A stretch of DNA of 64,000 nt from Rotaria sordida (GCA_905250125.1 CAJNOL010000001.1:539104-603103); one strand, 5' to 3'; shown: positions 12,787 through 27,378, numbered from the stretch's first letter. Notes: generated by a model not told the origin, from the sequence alone. Made by a program: numbers and translations.

Positions 12787-14829
12787 AGCGTTATTTACAT
12801 CATTTTTATTTTAAATTGATTCATATATTTGTTTTTATCGCCTAAAAAAAAAAGAAAATAATTAATAATATAGTAAATATTTTGTTTCAATCTATATATA
12901 AAAATAATATTCCTATCACAAAATAATTGATTGTTTTTATTTATCAAATTTATCTTATTGTTTTATATAGTACATTATTAGAGACATCATACAAATTCTT
13001 ATATGTAAATTGATCAAAGGAATAAACTAATTCTATTCTATTGTTCAAGCACATAATAATTCTGGAACATTATAAGTTATCTTTTGTCGTGCATTAAGTA
13101 CGTGTATAAAGAGTTTTTTCTAACAAAATATTCATAAAGGGGAATAGAACTTCTTAGTTATGACCATGATCTTTAATTGAAGGATTTGATAAGTACAGGT
13201 CATGATTTTTCTTCCTTCTCATACATTATTTATTTCCTGATCAGAACTTCGTTCGTTTACTTTATTAATATCTTTCAGATAACTAAAAGTGTTGGTGTGA
13301 GTGAAGAAAGCCCTTAACCATATCCTCTTGAAAAGACAAGACAATATATAACTCTGATCATCATCAATAAACCAACAATGATCAATAATTTATGAAAAAA
13401 ATTTCATAAATAAGATAAGTGCATTAGATTAGTAAGTAGAAAAACATAGGTTTCCTTTAAGATAGGATTCTCATAACTAAGCTTTGTCAGAATGTATACA
13501 GATTGACACAGTTTTAATTATTTGTGACAGATGATAGGAGACATTTCAAATCATCTTTAGAAACAAAAATCAAAAAAAAAAAATTTTAGATCTAGAAAGG
13601 GAGCGCTCTTAAAAGTAAATAGAATCGATGTCTTTCAATCTTTACTCGCATAGCCATAATGGAACATAATACAATTTGATCATGACAACACTTTCTTGTT
13701 CAATAATTTCTTGAATGAAGTTTTTAGACATTCATTTTAATAACAGATTGCACTACTAGCTATTAAGTCTACGACAGTTGCTCACGAAGAGTATGAATGT
13801 GGGTCTTCTCTTCATACACACCTATACTCTGGCTGTTCATGACATAGATATTTTCTAGAGTATTCACATTTCTAAAGAATTTTGAACACTAGAACAATTA
13901 AATGAATCGGTTTATGATGATGATTATTCTCTCACGCGAAATTAATTTATTGTATTAATGTATTTCGTTATTTTATTCAAAATGCTTGTGAAAGTTTACA
14001 TAGCAAGAGAGTGTCTGTGTGAGTAACTGTCCATTTCTCATAGCTACCATAGAAAACAATTTATGAAAAGTAATAGTTCAACTATAACGAAACAGACGAC
14101 ATACATTAGTTGTTTGATATCGTTATTCGTGAATGACGGTTAGTTTCTTTTTTCCCTGTTGACCTTGATTTTGATTCGATATAGGGACAAAAAAATTCAT
14201 ATCTCAAAGTTAGCGATAGAATCACCTTATAGTTTTATATTGAGGCGTCACAACGGAGTGACTACATTGTTTGCCATATATCCAATACGTACTATGTTAA
14301 ACCTCGATATTACCAGCCATGGATTGACTCTGGACAAGTTACTAACAGTTGTTGCTCTTAGAGTATCTATTCTTGAGCGCAAGGACTTTGCGTTACACTG
14401 GACTTCTATGCAGAGCTACAGCTAGTATTAGGTGTAAGAAAGATATCGTGTAAATAAATCTGCTGCTAGACAACGCCTTATGCTACAATATAGGCGAAAG
14501 ACAGAGATATTCAGCTTCTTCAGTCTTATATTGATGTTAAGCTTCTCCAAGTATTTAAGACTATAACAATCAGCATAATTATGATAATAACCAAGGTACA
14601 AAATTCGATACTTATTTTTATCTTTGAAAACATATCTCAACAGTATATTAAAAGAATAAAACTTTGTATTGAATATCTCGACAACTACTTCGAACGATAA
14701 ATATACATAGATCGATGGAATACTTTTTCTATGAATAGATTCTTTGAACTCTGAGATCGTTTTTGACTAACCGAAGTAGATATAAATGAGCAATAGAAAG
14801 AAAAACTGTCATTCTGAGTTTTTTTTGCT

Positions 14830-17800
14830 TTACCTTTCAACTACATCTAACACATAATTCCATCCAAGGTTATTATCCCAAAATTCTTGATTATTGGCTT
14901 CTAAACAAATAGCAAAATAAATTTGTTTGGGAACCTTGGTATCATCATCATATTTTTCTAAACGTATTTCAATTGTGAATGTATCTGTATTATCATTTGG
15001 ATAAGTCATTGAATGCCATCCTTGAATATCTTGAAATGTTTCCCAATCATTTCCACTTATACGAGCAAAAACACGTTTTTCATAAGTACGATTATGAACA
15101 CGAACTGTTCCATATGCTATTGAATCTTTTGTATATAAACATTCAAGCATTACTTGTCGTTCATATATTAATGGAATAATATTTGTTGGAGAAGTAAAAT
15201 ATTTTGAAATTAAACAATATTGTTTTGTTGATTTTTTAGAAGTATTGACAGATGAAGATGAAGATGATCGATTGAGAACATTTGAAAGATCAAAGGGACA
15301 TGGAGATGAAGACAATAGATTTGATTGACTTTTAGCTAGACGTAATTGTTCAAGTTTTATTCGAATACATTCTTGAATGAGTGAGTTTGCTGATTGATCT
15401 GGTGGAGTCATATAACGAATAGATTCCAAATCAAGACCCTAAAAGTAACAAATAAATATAATATCTGATATTTTTACAAACAATATTCATTCCACTCAAT
15501 CAATTCTTAAATTATGAATAATTCTTTTCTTAATCTAGTTTTAAAAATTCGGACCATTTTTTAATATCAAATGGTTTCGAAACATCACCTATATATATAT
15601 TCATATGAATTCAAATTTTAATAAATATTTTTCTCTTATTGAGATAAATATAAAACTACATTCAACGACAATGTTTTGAAAAAAAATTACTAAACCAATT
15701 TATTCAATGAAACTTTTCTAAATTTTTTTCTAAATTTGATGAATAATTGAAAGTTTTAGAATAAACATATAGATTTATTTTACTTTAATTTTAAATCAAA
15801 ACTAAAAGCGAACAGAACAAACTATATAATATCATCTCATGTGATAGAAGGTGAACGAAAACCACCCGATAAATTGTCGATAGATTGTCCGGTATAATGT
15901 GCGCTACATCGGTAGTTAACCAGCAGTAATTTGACAGCTAAATAATGAGCTATCTCCTGATCGCCATTCTATCATGATACTTCGATAGTCGTTCTCCAAT
16001 CGGCAATCTACTGCAGGTATACTAACAATAGTACGAATAAATTTGCAACATTGGATGATTCAATCTCAGCTGTTTAGAAAAAGAGGGTCATTAAATTGAC
16101 ATTGAAAGAAGACTGAAGTCATTAGTTAGAAATAGTTCTAATGTTCATTAATGAAACAGCTGTCAGAAATTCTGAAAAATTGAAATATCAAGTGATTCTG
16201 GTGTTCTTTTTTTCTTTCAGTGGGCTTTCATAAAAAGGCTATTTGAGATCAAGCATCAGAACATTTGATATGCTTACATTAAATTTTGATGTTATAACAA
16301 GAAAAGAATACAAAAAAAATTTCTAGAACATGTTTCTATGTATTGTACATCTCTGTGACAATAGACTCAAATCATAAGTTCTACAGATCTGTGCATTTAA
16401 ACATTAGAAAAAAGAATGATATTTCAAGATTACAATTTAATAAATTTACTACTGGAATGTATCACTTTCTACTTTGAAAAATCAATGAAAACTGAATAAT
16501 TGTATTTTTGTTGATGATGTCTGTATAGTTTCAGTTTCTATTCAAAATTTCAGGATTTTTATTTTTATTATTACGGATTATTAATTAATAGAAAACTAAA
16601 AAAGTCGTCATTCTATCACGATTGATCATGTTGACAAGTAAATATTTTACAATACATAGGTCTCAAATATAGAAATGTATTTTAGAATTCTGGTCTTTGG
16701 AGAGATAAAATATTCGTCAAGGAGAACAACTTTTCTTTTTCATAAATAATAAAAAGAAATGTGAGGACATCTATCTCAATTACATTTCATTAAGAGAACT
16801 GTAGGAAAAGCATATTTAATAAGCTTACCCTATTCTATGAAATTTTTGTTCACCTTGAGCCTACTCTACATTTCTCTCGTCTTAACATTAGCCATACGCT
16901 GTAAGGTAGGATAAGAATATTATTTCCTTGTAAGTCCTACTGTATATTCTTCTCACTCTATCGAGTACTTCTGGTACTCTGACTCAGATTTGTAACCGAT
17001 CTGGTTTGGACCGGTTGAAATGCTTGCATCGGCCGATTTTCACCGATTTTTACCTGTTGAAAAATATCTTATAGATATATCATTTTTTTCTGATAAAACT
17101 TGTTAAGAGTAAGTTTGCTTACTCTTATCAAAATAATCAAATAGTGTTGTTTCGAAAACTACCAGTTAGATTTACTTCTGTTCGTCTATACTGTTTTATT
17201 TCTTTAATTGAAGTATTTTTTTTTAAAAGCACAATCAAAACTGTGTTACTTGAGCTAAATGTTATTGGCGAAGTTCAAATATAGATTTGGATCGTGGTTC
17301 TAAGAGAACCGTTAGGCTTGTCTGAAAAGGTTAAGTGAGAATATTCAAGATTTTGAGTTTAGCAATCGGTTGATGGATAAATTACTCTTTTTTTTCGTAC
17401 TATGTATAGAAATATGACATATTCGTCTTTGAGAAACATAGCAGATATTAACAACTATAATATGATATTTTTTCTTAGTGATTTGTAAAAGCCTGAGTGC
17501 GCAAAGGGCAATGAATGTTTTTTGAAGCCATTCCTATTAACCGATTAATAATGATCTAACAAATCGGTCAGCTTTTGCCGATTTTCACCGGTTTAAAAGA
17601 TTTTTTGAACCGGCCGGACTGAGCCAGTTCAAAAACTCCCGACCAGATACAACTCTGCTCTGACTCTATCTTTCCCTGCGCTAACCATAACCTATCTGTG
17701 ATCTTGCATAGTTCTAATCTCATTTTATATAAATTTTGAATAACTTTTCTTGTATCTTATGTAAAGAGACACTCCTATTATCTACTCATAATATACTCAA

Positions 17801-18838
17801 TACATACCAACATATCGGCGAAACGAACAACTTTTTTTGGTGGTTGTTCCAATAAAGCTGATTTTCTATCGAATAAAGTAATACCCAATGATTTGGAACG
17901 TGTACCTATAGTATGTAATGCTTTATCTTTTTCATGATCATCATTTTCAGTATACATTGAAAAACGATCTGGTGAACACAATGTATATGTTGAATCATGT
18001 AATAATGATACACATTGTTGTTGTTGTTGTTGTTTTATTTGATTATCTGTTATTGTATCATCATTATTAAATTCAACATTACCATTAAGAGTTGCTGAAC
18101 TATAAGATTTACGAAGAAATCCTTCTAATCCATTAATGTGTGCATCTGAATTTGAATCACCAAAATCGAGTAATGTTATTGCATCTTAGAATAAAAACAA
18201 TAGAAAATAGAATTTTATTTTATTTTATTTTATTTTATTTTATTTTATTTATTACCACTATTTTTGTTTGAGATTCGTTGATTATCTTCTTCATTTTGTT
18301 CATATTCATCATATTCATCAATTTCATCAAGATTAGCTACTTCAATATCATCATTATCACTAATCTGATCAAAGCCAAGGTTAAAATCAAGATCTTCTGA
18401 TGATGTTGATGTACCTTCTTCTTGTCCAACATCAGAAAATGTACTACATATACCAGATGATGATGTATTTGAACTCAATATACTACAGTGTCCACCAGGA
18501 TCGGAAAGACTAGAACCATAGCTGAAACTAAATCGTGATGATGTGTCAATAGTAGATGGTGTTGGAGTATTTTCTGAAGAAGAATGCATACGGTGTTGAT
18601 ATTGATTATGATTATTGTTCATAGATGAATCTTTGACATAAAATATATCATGTCCATGTGAAGATGTTTTGTGTTGACCAACTAATGGATTATTGTTGTT
18701 ACAATTATGATAATTATTATTAGTATTGGTTGAACACTGTGCCGAACTTTGTAAATATTGCATTACTTTATGGTTACTTGATAAAAATGGAGTATCAACA
18801 TCTTTATTACCATTTGTTGCTAGTGTTTTACGAGACAT
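14830..18838 (-). CDS. PPP1R3: Protein phosphatase 1 glycogen-targeting regulatory subunit (CBM21), copy B
   Basis: Three exons on the minus strand: 18838-18256, 18184-17808 and 15438-14830, giving 522 residues. Intron positions and phases match copy A. The extra length lies in the Asn/Ser-rich N-terminal region. KVVRF (PP1 docking) is at about residues 312-316 and CBM21 at about 400-517. The C-terminal glycogen motif is WDNNLGWNY, which fits the family pattern WDNNxGxNY, so this copy looks like the conserved one. Exon 3 differs from copy A by about nine amino acids, mostly in the CBM21 domain. Intron 1 has a longer TTTTA repeat than in copy A, and intron 2 contains the hAT-like insertion. 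The role is as for copy A: targeting PP1 to glycogen. The frame is fully open, so both copies may be active. Confidence 0.88.
16985..17657. mobile_element. Non-autonomous hAT-like DNA transposon in copy B intron 2
   Basis: A 673-bp insertion flanked by a perfect 8-bp direct repeat CTCTGACT (16977-16984 and 17658-17665). The ends are CAGATTTGTA on the left and TACAACTCTG on the right, which are imperfect inverted repeats starting CAG as in hAT elements. Inside, sub-terminal ACCGG/CCGG-containing motifs are repeated in both orientations. No transposase frame is present. The matching site in copy A (around 7100) is uninterrupted, so the insertion postdates the duplication or is specific to this haplotype. 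Confidence 0.85.
18185..18255 (-). repeat. TTTTA pentanucleotide repeat filling intron 1 of copy B
   Basis: On the plus strand, TTTTA is repeated about eight times within a 71-bp intron. The copy A intron is 52 bp with about four units. The length difference between copies comes from slippage of this repeat. Confidence 0.85.
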
Positions 18839-20510
18839 TGATATAGTTTATAGAAATAATCGTTTTAATCTTCTATAAAATCACAATCTAGAACATAGAA
18901 ATATAAACGTTAGCATCAATAATCAAAAATGATAAATAACCCGACATGTTGTCAACAATGGCAAAGAGAAAAGAGAAGAAGCTGCACATCTTATACCCGT
19001 ATCCTTGGAGGGTTTTTGCGTACGTGTTGACCCTTGATAAATAAGTCGGCTGAGATAATAACTGATGATAGGAAGAAAGAGAGAAAATAAAAAGAATCTT
19101 CATTCTATTCATTTGAATAAATCTCGCGAAAATGAAGAATAAGAAACCAATACAATAAACATCTATGACTCATTGATCATTGCTTTTTATTTACTGGTGG
19201 ATTCTAATCACCAACCGTCGTTATTTCTGAAAATAGTTTAATACTAGGTATCTATTTGGGTTCATGTTACGTATCTCGAAGGGGTGAAATATATTTGCTC
19301 TTTTTAGTATTCAAAACGAAATATATACATTTCATTGACGACTGCAGAATAACTATGACAACAGAAAATGACATTAGATCAGAAAATAGCAACAGAAAGG
19401 AATAAAAGAAAAGACACACATGTAAACATGTGTATCCATACATGAATCTTTTATAGTTCTCAACTGGCGGTGAAAAAAAACAATTTGACTATTAGATTGT
19501 TGTGCTTGATCCTTTTTTTATTCATCTTTTATTTTTTTAAGGTTATCTACCGATTAGAATAGTATATATCAATAGATAAATATATATATATATATATATA
19601 TATTTATGGTGAGAGGTAATCATGGTTTTGTATTCTTCATATAAAAAAATTATCTCAAGGTAATGAAACACAGAGTACTTTATTTTTTTGTGATTCAGAC
19701 TTCTCAAAAAATCTAATATTCATTCAAATATTATTGTCTTCATTTTTCAAAAAATCAAGGAATAATCACATGGAAAATATATTATTTCCAATTCTTTACC
19801 ATTCAAAACTAATCTTTGAATTTCATCTGTATGTTGATTGTTGACTAATAAACTAAACACATGAAATATTCAAATTAATTATTAAATTATATTCAAATTA
19901 AATACCTTCATAAACACTAAAATCCATCGAACAGTGTTCCTTTATTTTGATTGATATATATGTGTGTTACAGATAGAATGTTCTAGAAATTTCTATATGA
20001 ACACGATGCAGAGACTAAATAACTATCTTTGTCACTCAAAACTTCTAGAGAATTCTCAACACGTCTAAATGCAAAACTTAAAGCCTATATAGGAAGGTAT
20101 TATCAAATGATATATTCGATAGAATCTCACAGAGAAATATACTAAAATAGTAAATTGTATGAAAAGCAATTAACAATTTTATTGATGTTTGAAAGATAAC
20201 TTTCAAGAGACACATTTTATTTTAAGTTATGTCTACATAGTATTGAAAAGCTAAACTCATTGACATCCCGAATGCTTTGTTTTGAATATTTTAAAGCTAA
20301 GAAAAAAACAACTGACTTTATCGAACAGTCTATTGGTTGGTTACGTGAAACAAAATAGAAATTAATCGAAAAAACAAATTATGATTGCTGGTATTAACCA
20401 TACGCTTCATATATAAATGATAGACGCAGATAGACATGAGACTACCGAAACGAAAAAACATTCAGGTGTACTCATAAAAAAACCTAATTTATATTTTTTA
20501 TTACGTCTTA

Positions 20511-23500
20511 TATACATCAATATGATAGTTCTGTTGCTATCTCGATGAAACTTTGCTTTTCATCTTATTATTTGTATTAGAATCTAGTTGTTGTCGATGA
20601 ATCTGAACTCAAGTGATGAATTATTATCTTAAATGCTTCATCAATGATTATAAATTCTTGTCTTTTTTCAAATTAACTAATATTTTATTACAAATCTCAT
20701 CGGACTTAGACATATATATATATACTTATCTATAATACAGCAACACTTAATCACTTACACAGTTATTAATTTTACATAAATTTTCTTAGTACTAATCTGA
20801 ACGAGATGAAATGAAATACACAAAAAAACGACTACATCTTATGTGCAACAACATGATATGTCTTGTAAAGGTTGTAGATATCAGTATAACTTTTACGTGG
20901 AAAAGATAATCATTACAGTTTCTTTTGTTTTCTCTACATACAATTTCTGGAATATTTCACTATAAAAAAGTTTGATCGAAATGATATGTCAAAAATGTTT
21001 CATACAGTAAGATTCTTCTGTTTCATGATTCTTTGAAAAGAAAGATTAAAAAATTTTTTCTATGAGAAAACCTTCAGAAAATGACAAGTGAAACTAATTT
21101 TATCAACGAAATACACCAAACAAGATAAATTTACATTGTAAATAACGATATATATTCAAAGAATGAAATGAAAAAGAATTTAAAATATGAAATACTTATC
21201 TCATCATATTCTATTCACTCATTTCTTTATCATTATGAAGCTGTTCAAGTTTCTTATACGAATATTTAATATAGAAACACTCATGTAGACTAAGCATACC
21301 CTTATTTTACCATTGATAACGTATAATTAAAGACAAGAGCACTTTATAATTGTAATGACTACCATATTTACTGTAACAGATATTTTAAATAGGCTGTTTG
21401 CGTATATTCGATAAGCAGAGTTGTAAATAAATTGAATGACAAGTGCACTAAATGATTAAATGCATTTTACCTGTTTTATGTCGCTAACGTTGGAAATGAG
21501 ATCAAAGTCCATAAGTTAATTATATACAGACGAAATAAAAATATCTATATGTCATAAGATAGAGTCAAGAAAATTGATAGAAATACTTTATGGCAATATC
21601 TAAACAATTTTCATCACATTGTATGAACGAGACACTTTCTATAATAATTATGTGTTATATATATATATGTAACGATGTAAAAGAAGATAAGACAATATAT
21701 TAATATCAGCTGTTGTCATCACTGTAGTTTCTATAAGCATCTTGCTAATATGGCCATGAAATAGAATAACATTTTACGTTTTTTATTTTGTCTAATATTC
21801 TATCGTTCTCCTACTGATGGCCTAGATATACAGACATGATACGAAAAAAACAAGAATAGACGTAATGACAAACTTCCATATGGAGGCTTATTGAAATTTG
21901 ATTTATTACTTTGTATTGTATAGACATAGCGAAGCATCATGTTTCGCGAATATCTACATTATACTATGCACTTGCTAATATACAGAATAACTTGACAAAA
22001 CATTAGATCAAAAAGAAAAATATTATAAGTGTTCAAGGTTATTTGAATATAGAAGAATACTGTTAAATAATTATGATTAATAAGAAAATTAGATTGCAAT
22101 GATATACATATATATATATATATAGTAATAAAAATTGAATTATTTTAATTTTGTTTGTACTCTACGTTCCGAAAGATCATCGATGTCTCGCAAAGGAGAA
22201 GATCTAGCGGCATAGCGAGAGTACAATAATCATTCGCTTTTCCACATCATAGGGAACGCCGACTACCTCCATGATATGAGAAGGAGTGGAGCTGAATGTG
22301 GACAGTCATGTAGATTCGAACATAGGTACTAAGTTCATAAACTTTATTATACCATTCGATCAAATTTTTACCAATAGACATAAGAAATCTTCTTACTTTT
22401 CGCTTTCCATATTTCAAGTAATTATGTTAAAAAAAAACTTATCAATATACAAACTTGTTTTTGTTCGATAACGAAGAATAAAAGAAATATGAAAAACCGA
22501 ACTAAATAAATAAAATCTTTGAGAATTGTGTCCTTGATTATGACAGACGCGATAAGAAACACATAAAAAAAAGTGTTTGTTTGACCCATTTTATGTAGAA
22601 CACTATTAATTTTCTTTTATTTACGCATTTCTTTGCTTTCATCATTTTTCATTCTTTACGTACAAATTTGAATGCCAAATTCATGCATAGAATATGTCTA
22701 TGAATATTATAGACACTCTCATGAGAGCACAAGAACAAAATAAAAAACAAATGTCAATAAGTGCACTTTTCTCTTCAACATATATTTTGACAAAAAAGTA
22801 AGGTACGATAATAAATCAACTACGAGCTTCATAAGGAATATTTTAATTCGATATTAAGACTTTTCTCATCTGTACTTTCCTTCGGCTTGCAGGAATCTTG
22901 GATGCTCTTTCCCTTAATTTTCAGTCAAACATACCATAATATAAAATTCATGTCACTGATTATGAATATCTCTTCAGGTTTTATTTAAGCTATTTTAACA
23001 AGTGAAGAGACGAGATTAACAACATTTCCATCTTAGGTAAAAAACGAACGACTCTCTCTGTTTTTTTAAATCATTCCTGTTTCAATACAGTGCTGTAAAT
23101 CTTTGAAAAAATATTTCATATAGGTAATCGAGTGTGTTCTATTTAATGGAGCATTAATTGTGTCAGTTAAACATATAAGATGACGCACAACATGCAAGAA
23201 CCGTGAAAAAATGATCTGAAAAATATAATTTTTCGCTACTAAACGATAGCTTTACCCCGAAAGAACAGATTTTTTTTTCTTCTTCTTCAAGGACATATTG
23301 AAATAAAACATCAAAAAACAGGGTCTACTTATATTATTTTTAGAGAATAACTGAGTGAGATGGTGAAATCATATAACTTTGAATTGTGCTGCGCATATCA
23401 ATTAACTAGAATTCTCTCTCACAATCCGGTTCTATCATCTGTTTTCCGTATTGAAATATTTTAATTTCTACATTATCAGATAAAGAATACTTGAATATCT

Positions 23501-24216
23501 ATTTGAAAATATTTTTTTTCAAACGTTTAAAATATTCTACAATGTCGGTAGCTCGTCAAAAACAAAAAAAAACAGCATAGTTACTCATTTATGACTTTAT
23601 TTCTTGAAAGTTTTCTCTTCCCATTCATCGAAAATATTTAGAAAAAAAACCAATATGATACAGGTAATCAACGCTGCAACTCTAGTTTTACCCTAAGCGA
23701 TGAGAAAAAAAGAGTCACGTGCGCCATAAGTTTATACAGGTGCGACAAAATTTCATGTCGAGCTAAGATGAATAAATATGCCTATGTGGTAGTCCATAGT
23801 TGACTTATCATTGTGATTCACCTATTTGTTTTGAGAACACTTCTTGAAGAAAAGTGCTCTTATCAGTTCTTATTCTTTAAGAAACTATTCAAGAATTTGT
23901 AAATATTTGCATTCATTGACACACTTACATAATACAAAAATACTAATTTTTTTTTTCTAGTATCTTAATTTTCATATTTACATATATAGGTCACAGGTAT
24001 TTTTATACCATCTTTTTTTGATTGTTTTCGTTGTTGATCATTTTGAATTATTATCTCTTTTAGTTAGAGTAACTATTCAAAGTATAATAAAAATTTTGAC
24101 TTTCTGTTTTTTTTAATCTGTTGTCGATCGATCGACGAATAAATTTTTTCTTTTAAGACAGAAAGAGAAACAATTATATATATATGTATATATATATTTT
24201 TTTTTTAATAAATTAT
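20511..24216. other. Gene-free AT-rich stretch
   Basis: No coding region longer than about 60 codons makes sense here. A less AT-rich patch at about 22155-22330 has GTACTCT and AGAGTAC facing each other about 60 bases apart, a possible stem, but it matches no RNA family I know. Short AT runs occur near 21660 and 22105. Confidence 0.5.
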
Positions 24217-27200
24217 TTATTGTGGATGCCCATACTGTTGTGTTCCATAAGGTGTTTGTGGATTTTGATAATGATACCAATTATTTGTTGTCATATTTTG
24301 ATGTTGTTGTGGTGTCATATGATATGATGAAGATACAGATGATGACGATGATGATGAAGGTGCACTTACAAAAGGTGCTGTGGATGTCATGTAAAGTGTG
24401 GTAGTTGTTGTTGCTGCCAATGGATAACGTGGGATTAATGGTGGAGGTGGCATATGAGAATATGGAGTGGGATAAGCACCACGATAATGTTGAGGAAAAT
24501 TAGGTGAAGAATAAGGTCCGGTTCCAAGGTTTGGTGTACTATTATTACTATTAGTAGTAGTAGTAGTATTAGTATTATTTGGCGTGAAATGAATCGTTCC
24601 AGTATTTGATGGTGCATCAGTAAGTGTATACAAATTTGAAGCGTAACTACCAGGTGTCGAATGACATTGAAGTGGTTGTTGAGAAACTCCACTCATTTTA
24701 TTTGTTGTTCTTATAGTTGAAGAAGTAGAAGACAATGTAATAGGTTTAGTAGTATCATCTGTAGGCACGGGTGTAGATTCGACAACAGGTATATCATCAT
24801 CATCTTTCGCTGAACTTTCTTCTTCACCCATTATTCTAAAATTTGCAATAAATTATTGATTTTATCTATTTCACATGTTTTACCTTAGTCTAGCTAGTCT
24901 ATATTCAAGTTCACGTTGTTCATAAGTTTTAATAGCAGGTTTTGTTGATTGAGACGATAAAGAAGATGAAGAAAAAACAGGCGTTGTTATTGATTGTGAA
25001 GAATTAGTTGAATCTTTAGTATGAGTACGTGGAATGATCGATACGACAGGCACTGTTGTAGACGAAGATATATTAGTAGAAAAAGATGAATTACTGTTAT
25101 TAGTATTATTGTTATTATTTAATGCTGCCGTAGAAGCAGTAGTGGTTGCTGCTATTAAAGAATTAGTTACATCGTTATTAGTTGGTAATTGACATTGACT
25201 GGTTGGTCGTTTAAGAATTCGAATTGGTTTATTCGAATTCATAAAATTGATATTTGATGAAGTTCGACTGTCATCATCATTCACAATGGATGATACAGTA
25301 GATATAGTGGGTTCCTGAAATAAATAAACAAAAATTCAATTTAATTCAGACATTTAAAAACAAAATCGTTAATGGAATCTTCGTGTAATAATGGCACAGT
25401 TGTCAGTATAGTTATAAATTCTTTGAAAAAAAAACAATAAATAATACTTTTCAAAAACATTGAAATGTTCTATTCAGTTTTTCAGTTAATTTGAGAGTAT
25501 GAAATCAGCAACTATTGATCTATTATTCATAGAGAAAACACTAGTTTGACGATATTTAAAAAACAAATGCGCATCATTTGACAACATGTATATAAGTTAT
25601 TCAAAGTATCTAATAAGTCTAACGAGGAAATTGTGCCATGTGATTCACAGCTCTTTTGCGCTAATATTTTCCCAATAAGTGATATCCAATGATATTAGAA
25701 AAAGCTTTATAAGTCTTTCTTTCCAAGTTATGATCATTTTTGCTAGAATTATCACTTATAATAAGAGATTTACCGAAAACTCAAAGTACAGAATTTCAAT
25801 CTGTGAATTTCTCTACATATAGATCTCATAACGACCTAAACATCACAATTAAAATAATCGCTTCTTTCTCGAGATAGTGAGTTTTAAAGACAAGTCGATT
25901 TTTCTGACATATAATACAATGAGGCTGTTTTGTGAAGATTCTATTTCTTAAGAAAGAAGTATTCGTTTTGATTGTAACATTTAGATCACTAGAAGAGTCA
26001 TGAGATCGATATGTGAGAAGATTTTCATATTGAAATTCTGTACGTTGAGTTTTCAGTAAATCTCTTGTTATAAGTAATAAGCCTATTAAAAAATGGTCAT
26101 AACTCAAGAAGAAAGATAATCGATCCTTATCGTTTTAGGCTTTTTCTTATCTCGTTGGTTCCTACTTATGGGAAAAATATCAGCGCAATAGTTGTGGATC
26201 ACTTGGAGCGGTTTTCTCGTGAGACACATATCGTTAATAAATCTTCATTCAATATCGTATTTCATATCAATCAAAAACGACAACTTCGATTATTATCAAT
26301 GAATTTGTCGACATATAATTAACGAAATTAATAAGTAGAACTTAAACTACAAATTAGAATAAAAATCTTGTTGTTGATTATTTCTTGATTGTCAACATTG
26401 AAAAAAAGATTCATATAATTTTTCTATTGAAAATTTTTAATCTCGAAAGTTAAAAAGAAACTCTCGATTAATCAATGTCTACAAAATGTCAATAATTCAA
26501 AAGATCGATAATTAATCTCAAAAACAAAAATAATCATATTATCAATTTTGTAAAATAAAGAACTATACCTAACGGATGAAAATTCAAATTGATCAAGAAA
26601 GAAAAACGAAATTATTTCTATAGATAACGATAATTGAAACTATTAATTGGTAATATTCTATAATCAAATTAAAATGGTTTGATAGCACATATTTATCAAT
26701 ATGAGATAATTTAGAAAATATTCATACTCAACATATAAAATAAGAATTTTTATAATTAGATTAGCGTAACTTATATCTATCTGTTTATATTGTAAATCAG
26801 AAATTACAATCAAATCTTTTCGAAGAGTTAATCATTTTTTTAAATATTTTACTAAAATTTTCTAATATCATAATCGATACTATTTTTTCCACAGAAAGAT
26901 TAACTATTTAGAATTTCTATGTATTATTTTACAAAATCCTAAAGATTCAATCAGAATCGTTTTTTTTTTAGAAAAAATCAAAAATAGAATATTTCAAATT
27001 ATGACATGCTTATATATTTAAATATTAATATCTTTAATAAAAGTTTCATATCAAGTTAAAGTTTTATTTTTCAATACCGAAATATAAACAAAATTATTTA
27101 CTTTAGAATTAAAATTCACTAAATAATGACCACTACTATCCACTTTCAAAATTCTATGGATCATTATAAACCTAGTAGAAGATTATGCACACATTCTAAA

Positions 27201-27378
27201 ACATTTCTCTTGTCTTTAAAAGTTTTGATACGAATAAAAAACAATTTACTTGATTAGCTGCACGAGCTTTTTCTTGTTGTTCAAGTCGTTTATCAAATTC
27301 ACCCGTATCGACGGCTACTTCCCAATCATCATTATCAGTCCCCATTGTTGTTGTTGTTGTTGTCACTGTATCCACCAT
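24217..27378 (-). CDS. SZRD1: SUZ-domain RNA-binding protein, SZRD1 family
   Basis: Three exons on the minus strand: 27378-27250, 25314-24884 and 24835-24217. They join in frame to 392 residues. Exon 1 has NDDWEVAVDTGEFDKRLEQQ, closely matching the N-terminal signature of SZRD1 proteins. Exon 2 has PIRILKRPTS at about residue 65 and, across the exon 2/3 junction, the SUZ motif EQRELEYRLARLRIMGE at about residues 175-190. The SUZ domain is a short basic RNA-binding segment in mRNA-regulating proteins. Human SZRD1 is about 150 residues, so this protein is much longer. The excess is a Thr/Asn/Ser-rich linker before the SUZ motif and a Pro/Gln/Tyr/Ser-rich tail of about 200 residues, both probably disordered. 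Intron 1 is about 1.9 kb. An alternative start lies 11 codons downstream (MGTDND). The next upstream gene, PP2A B56, is on the same strand about 1 kb away. Confidence 0.85.

Larger units (their letters stand above)
12787..20510. repeat. Tandem segmental duplication, unit B
   Basis: Direct repeat of 1-10060. It starts at about 12787, where sequence resembling base 1 onward begins, and fades out after about 20510. It includes the copy B gene, carries the private hAT-like insertion 16985-17657, and lacks the two A-specific blocks. Confidence 0.85.
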
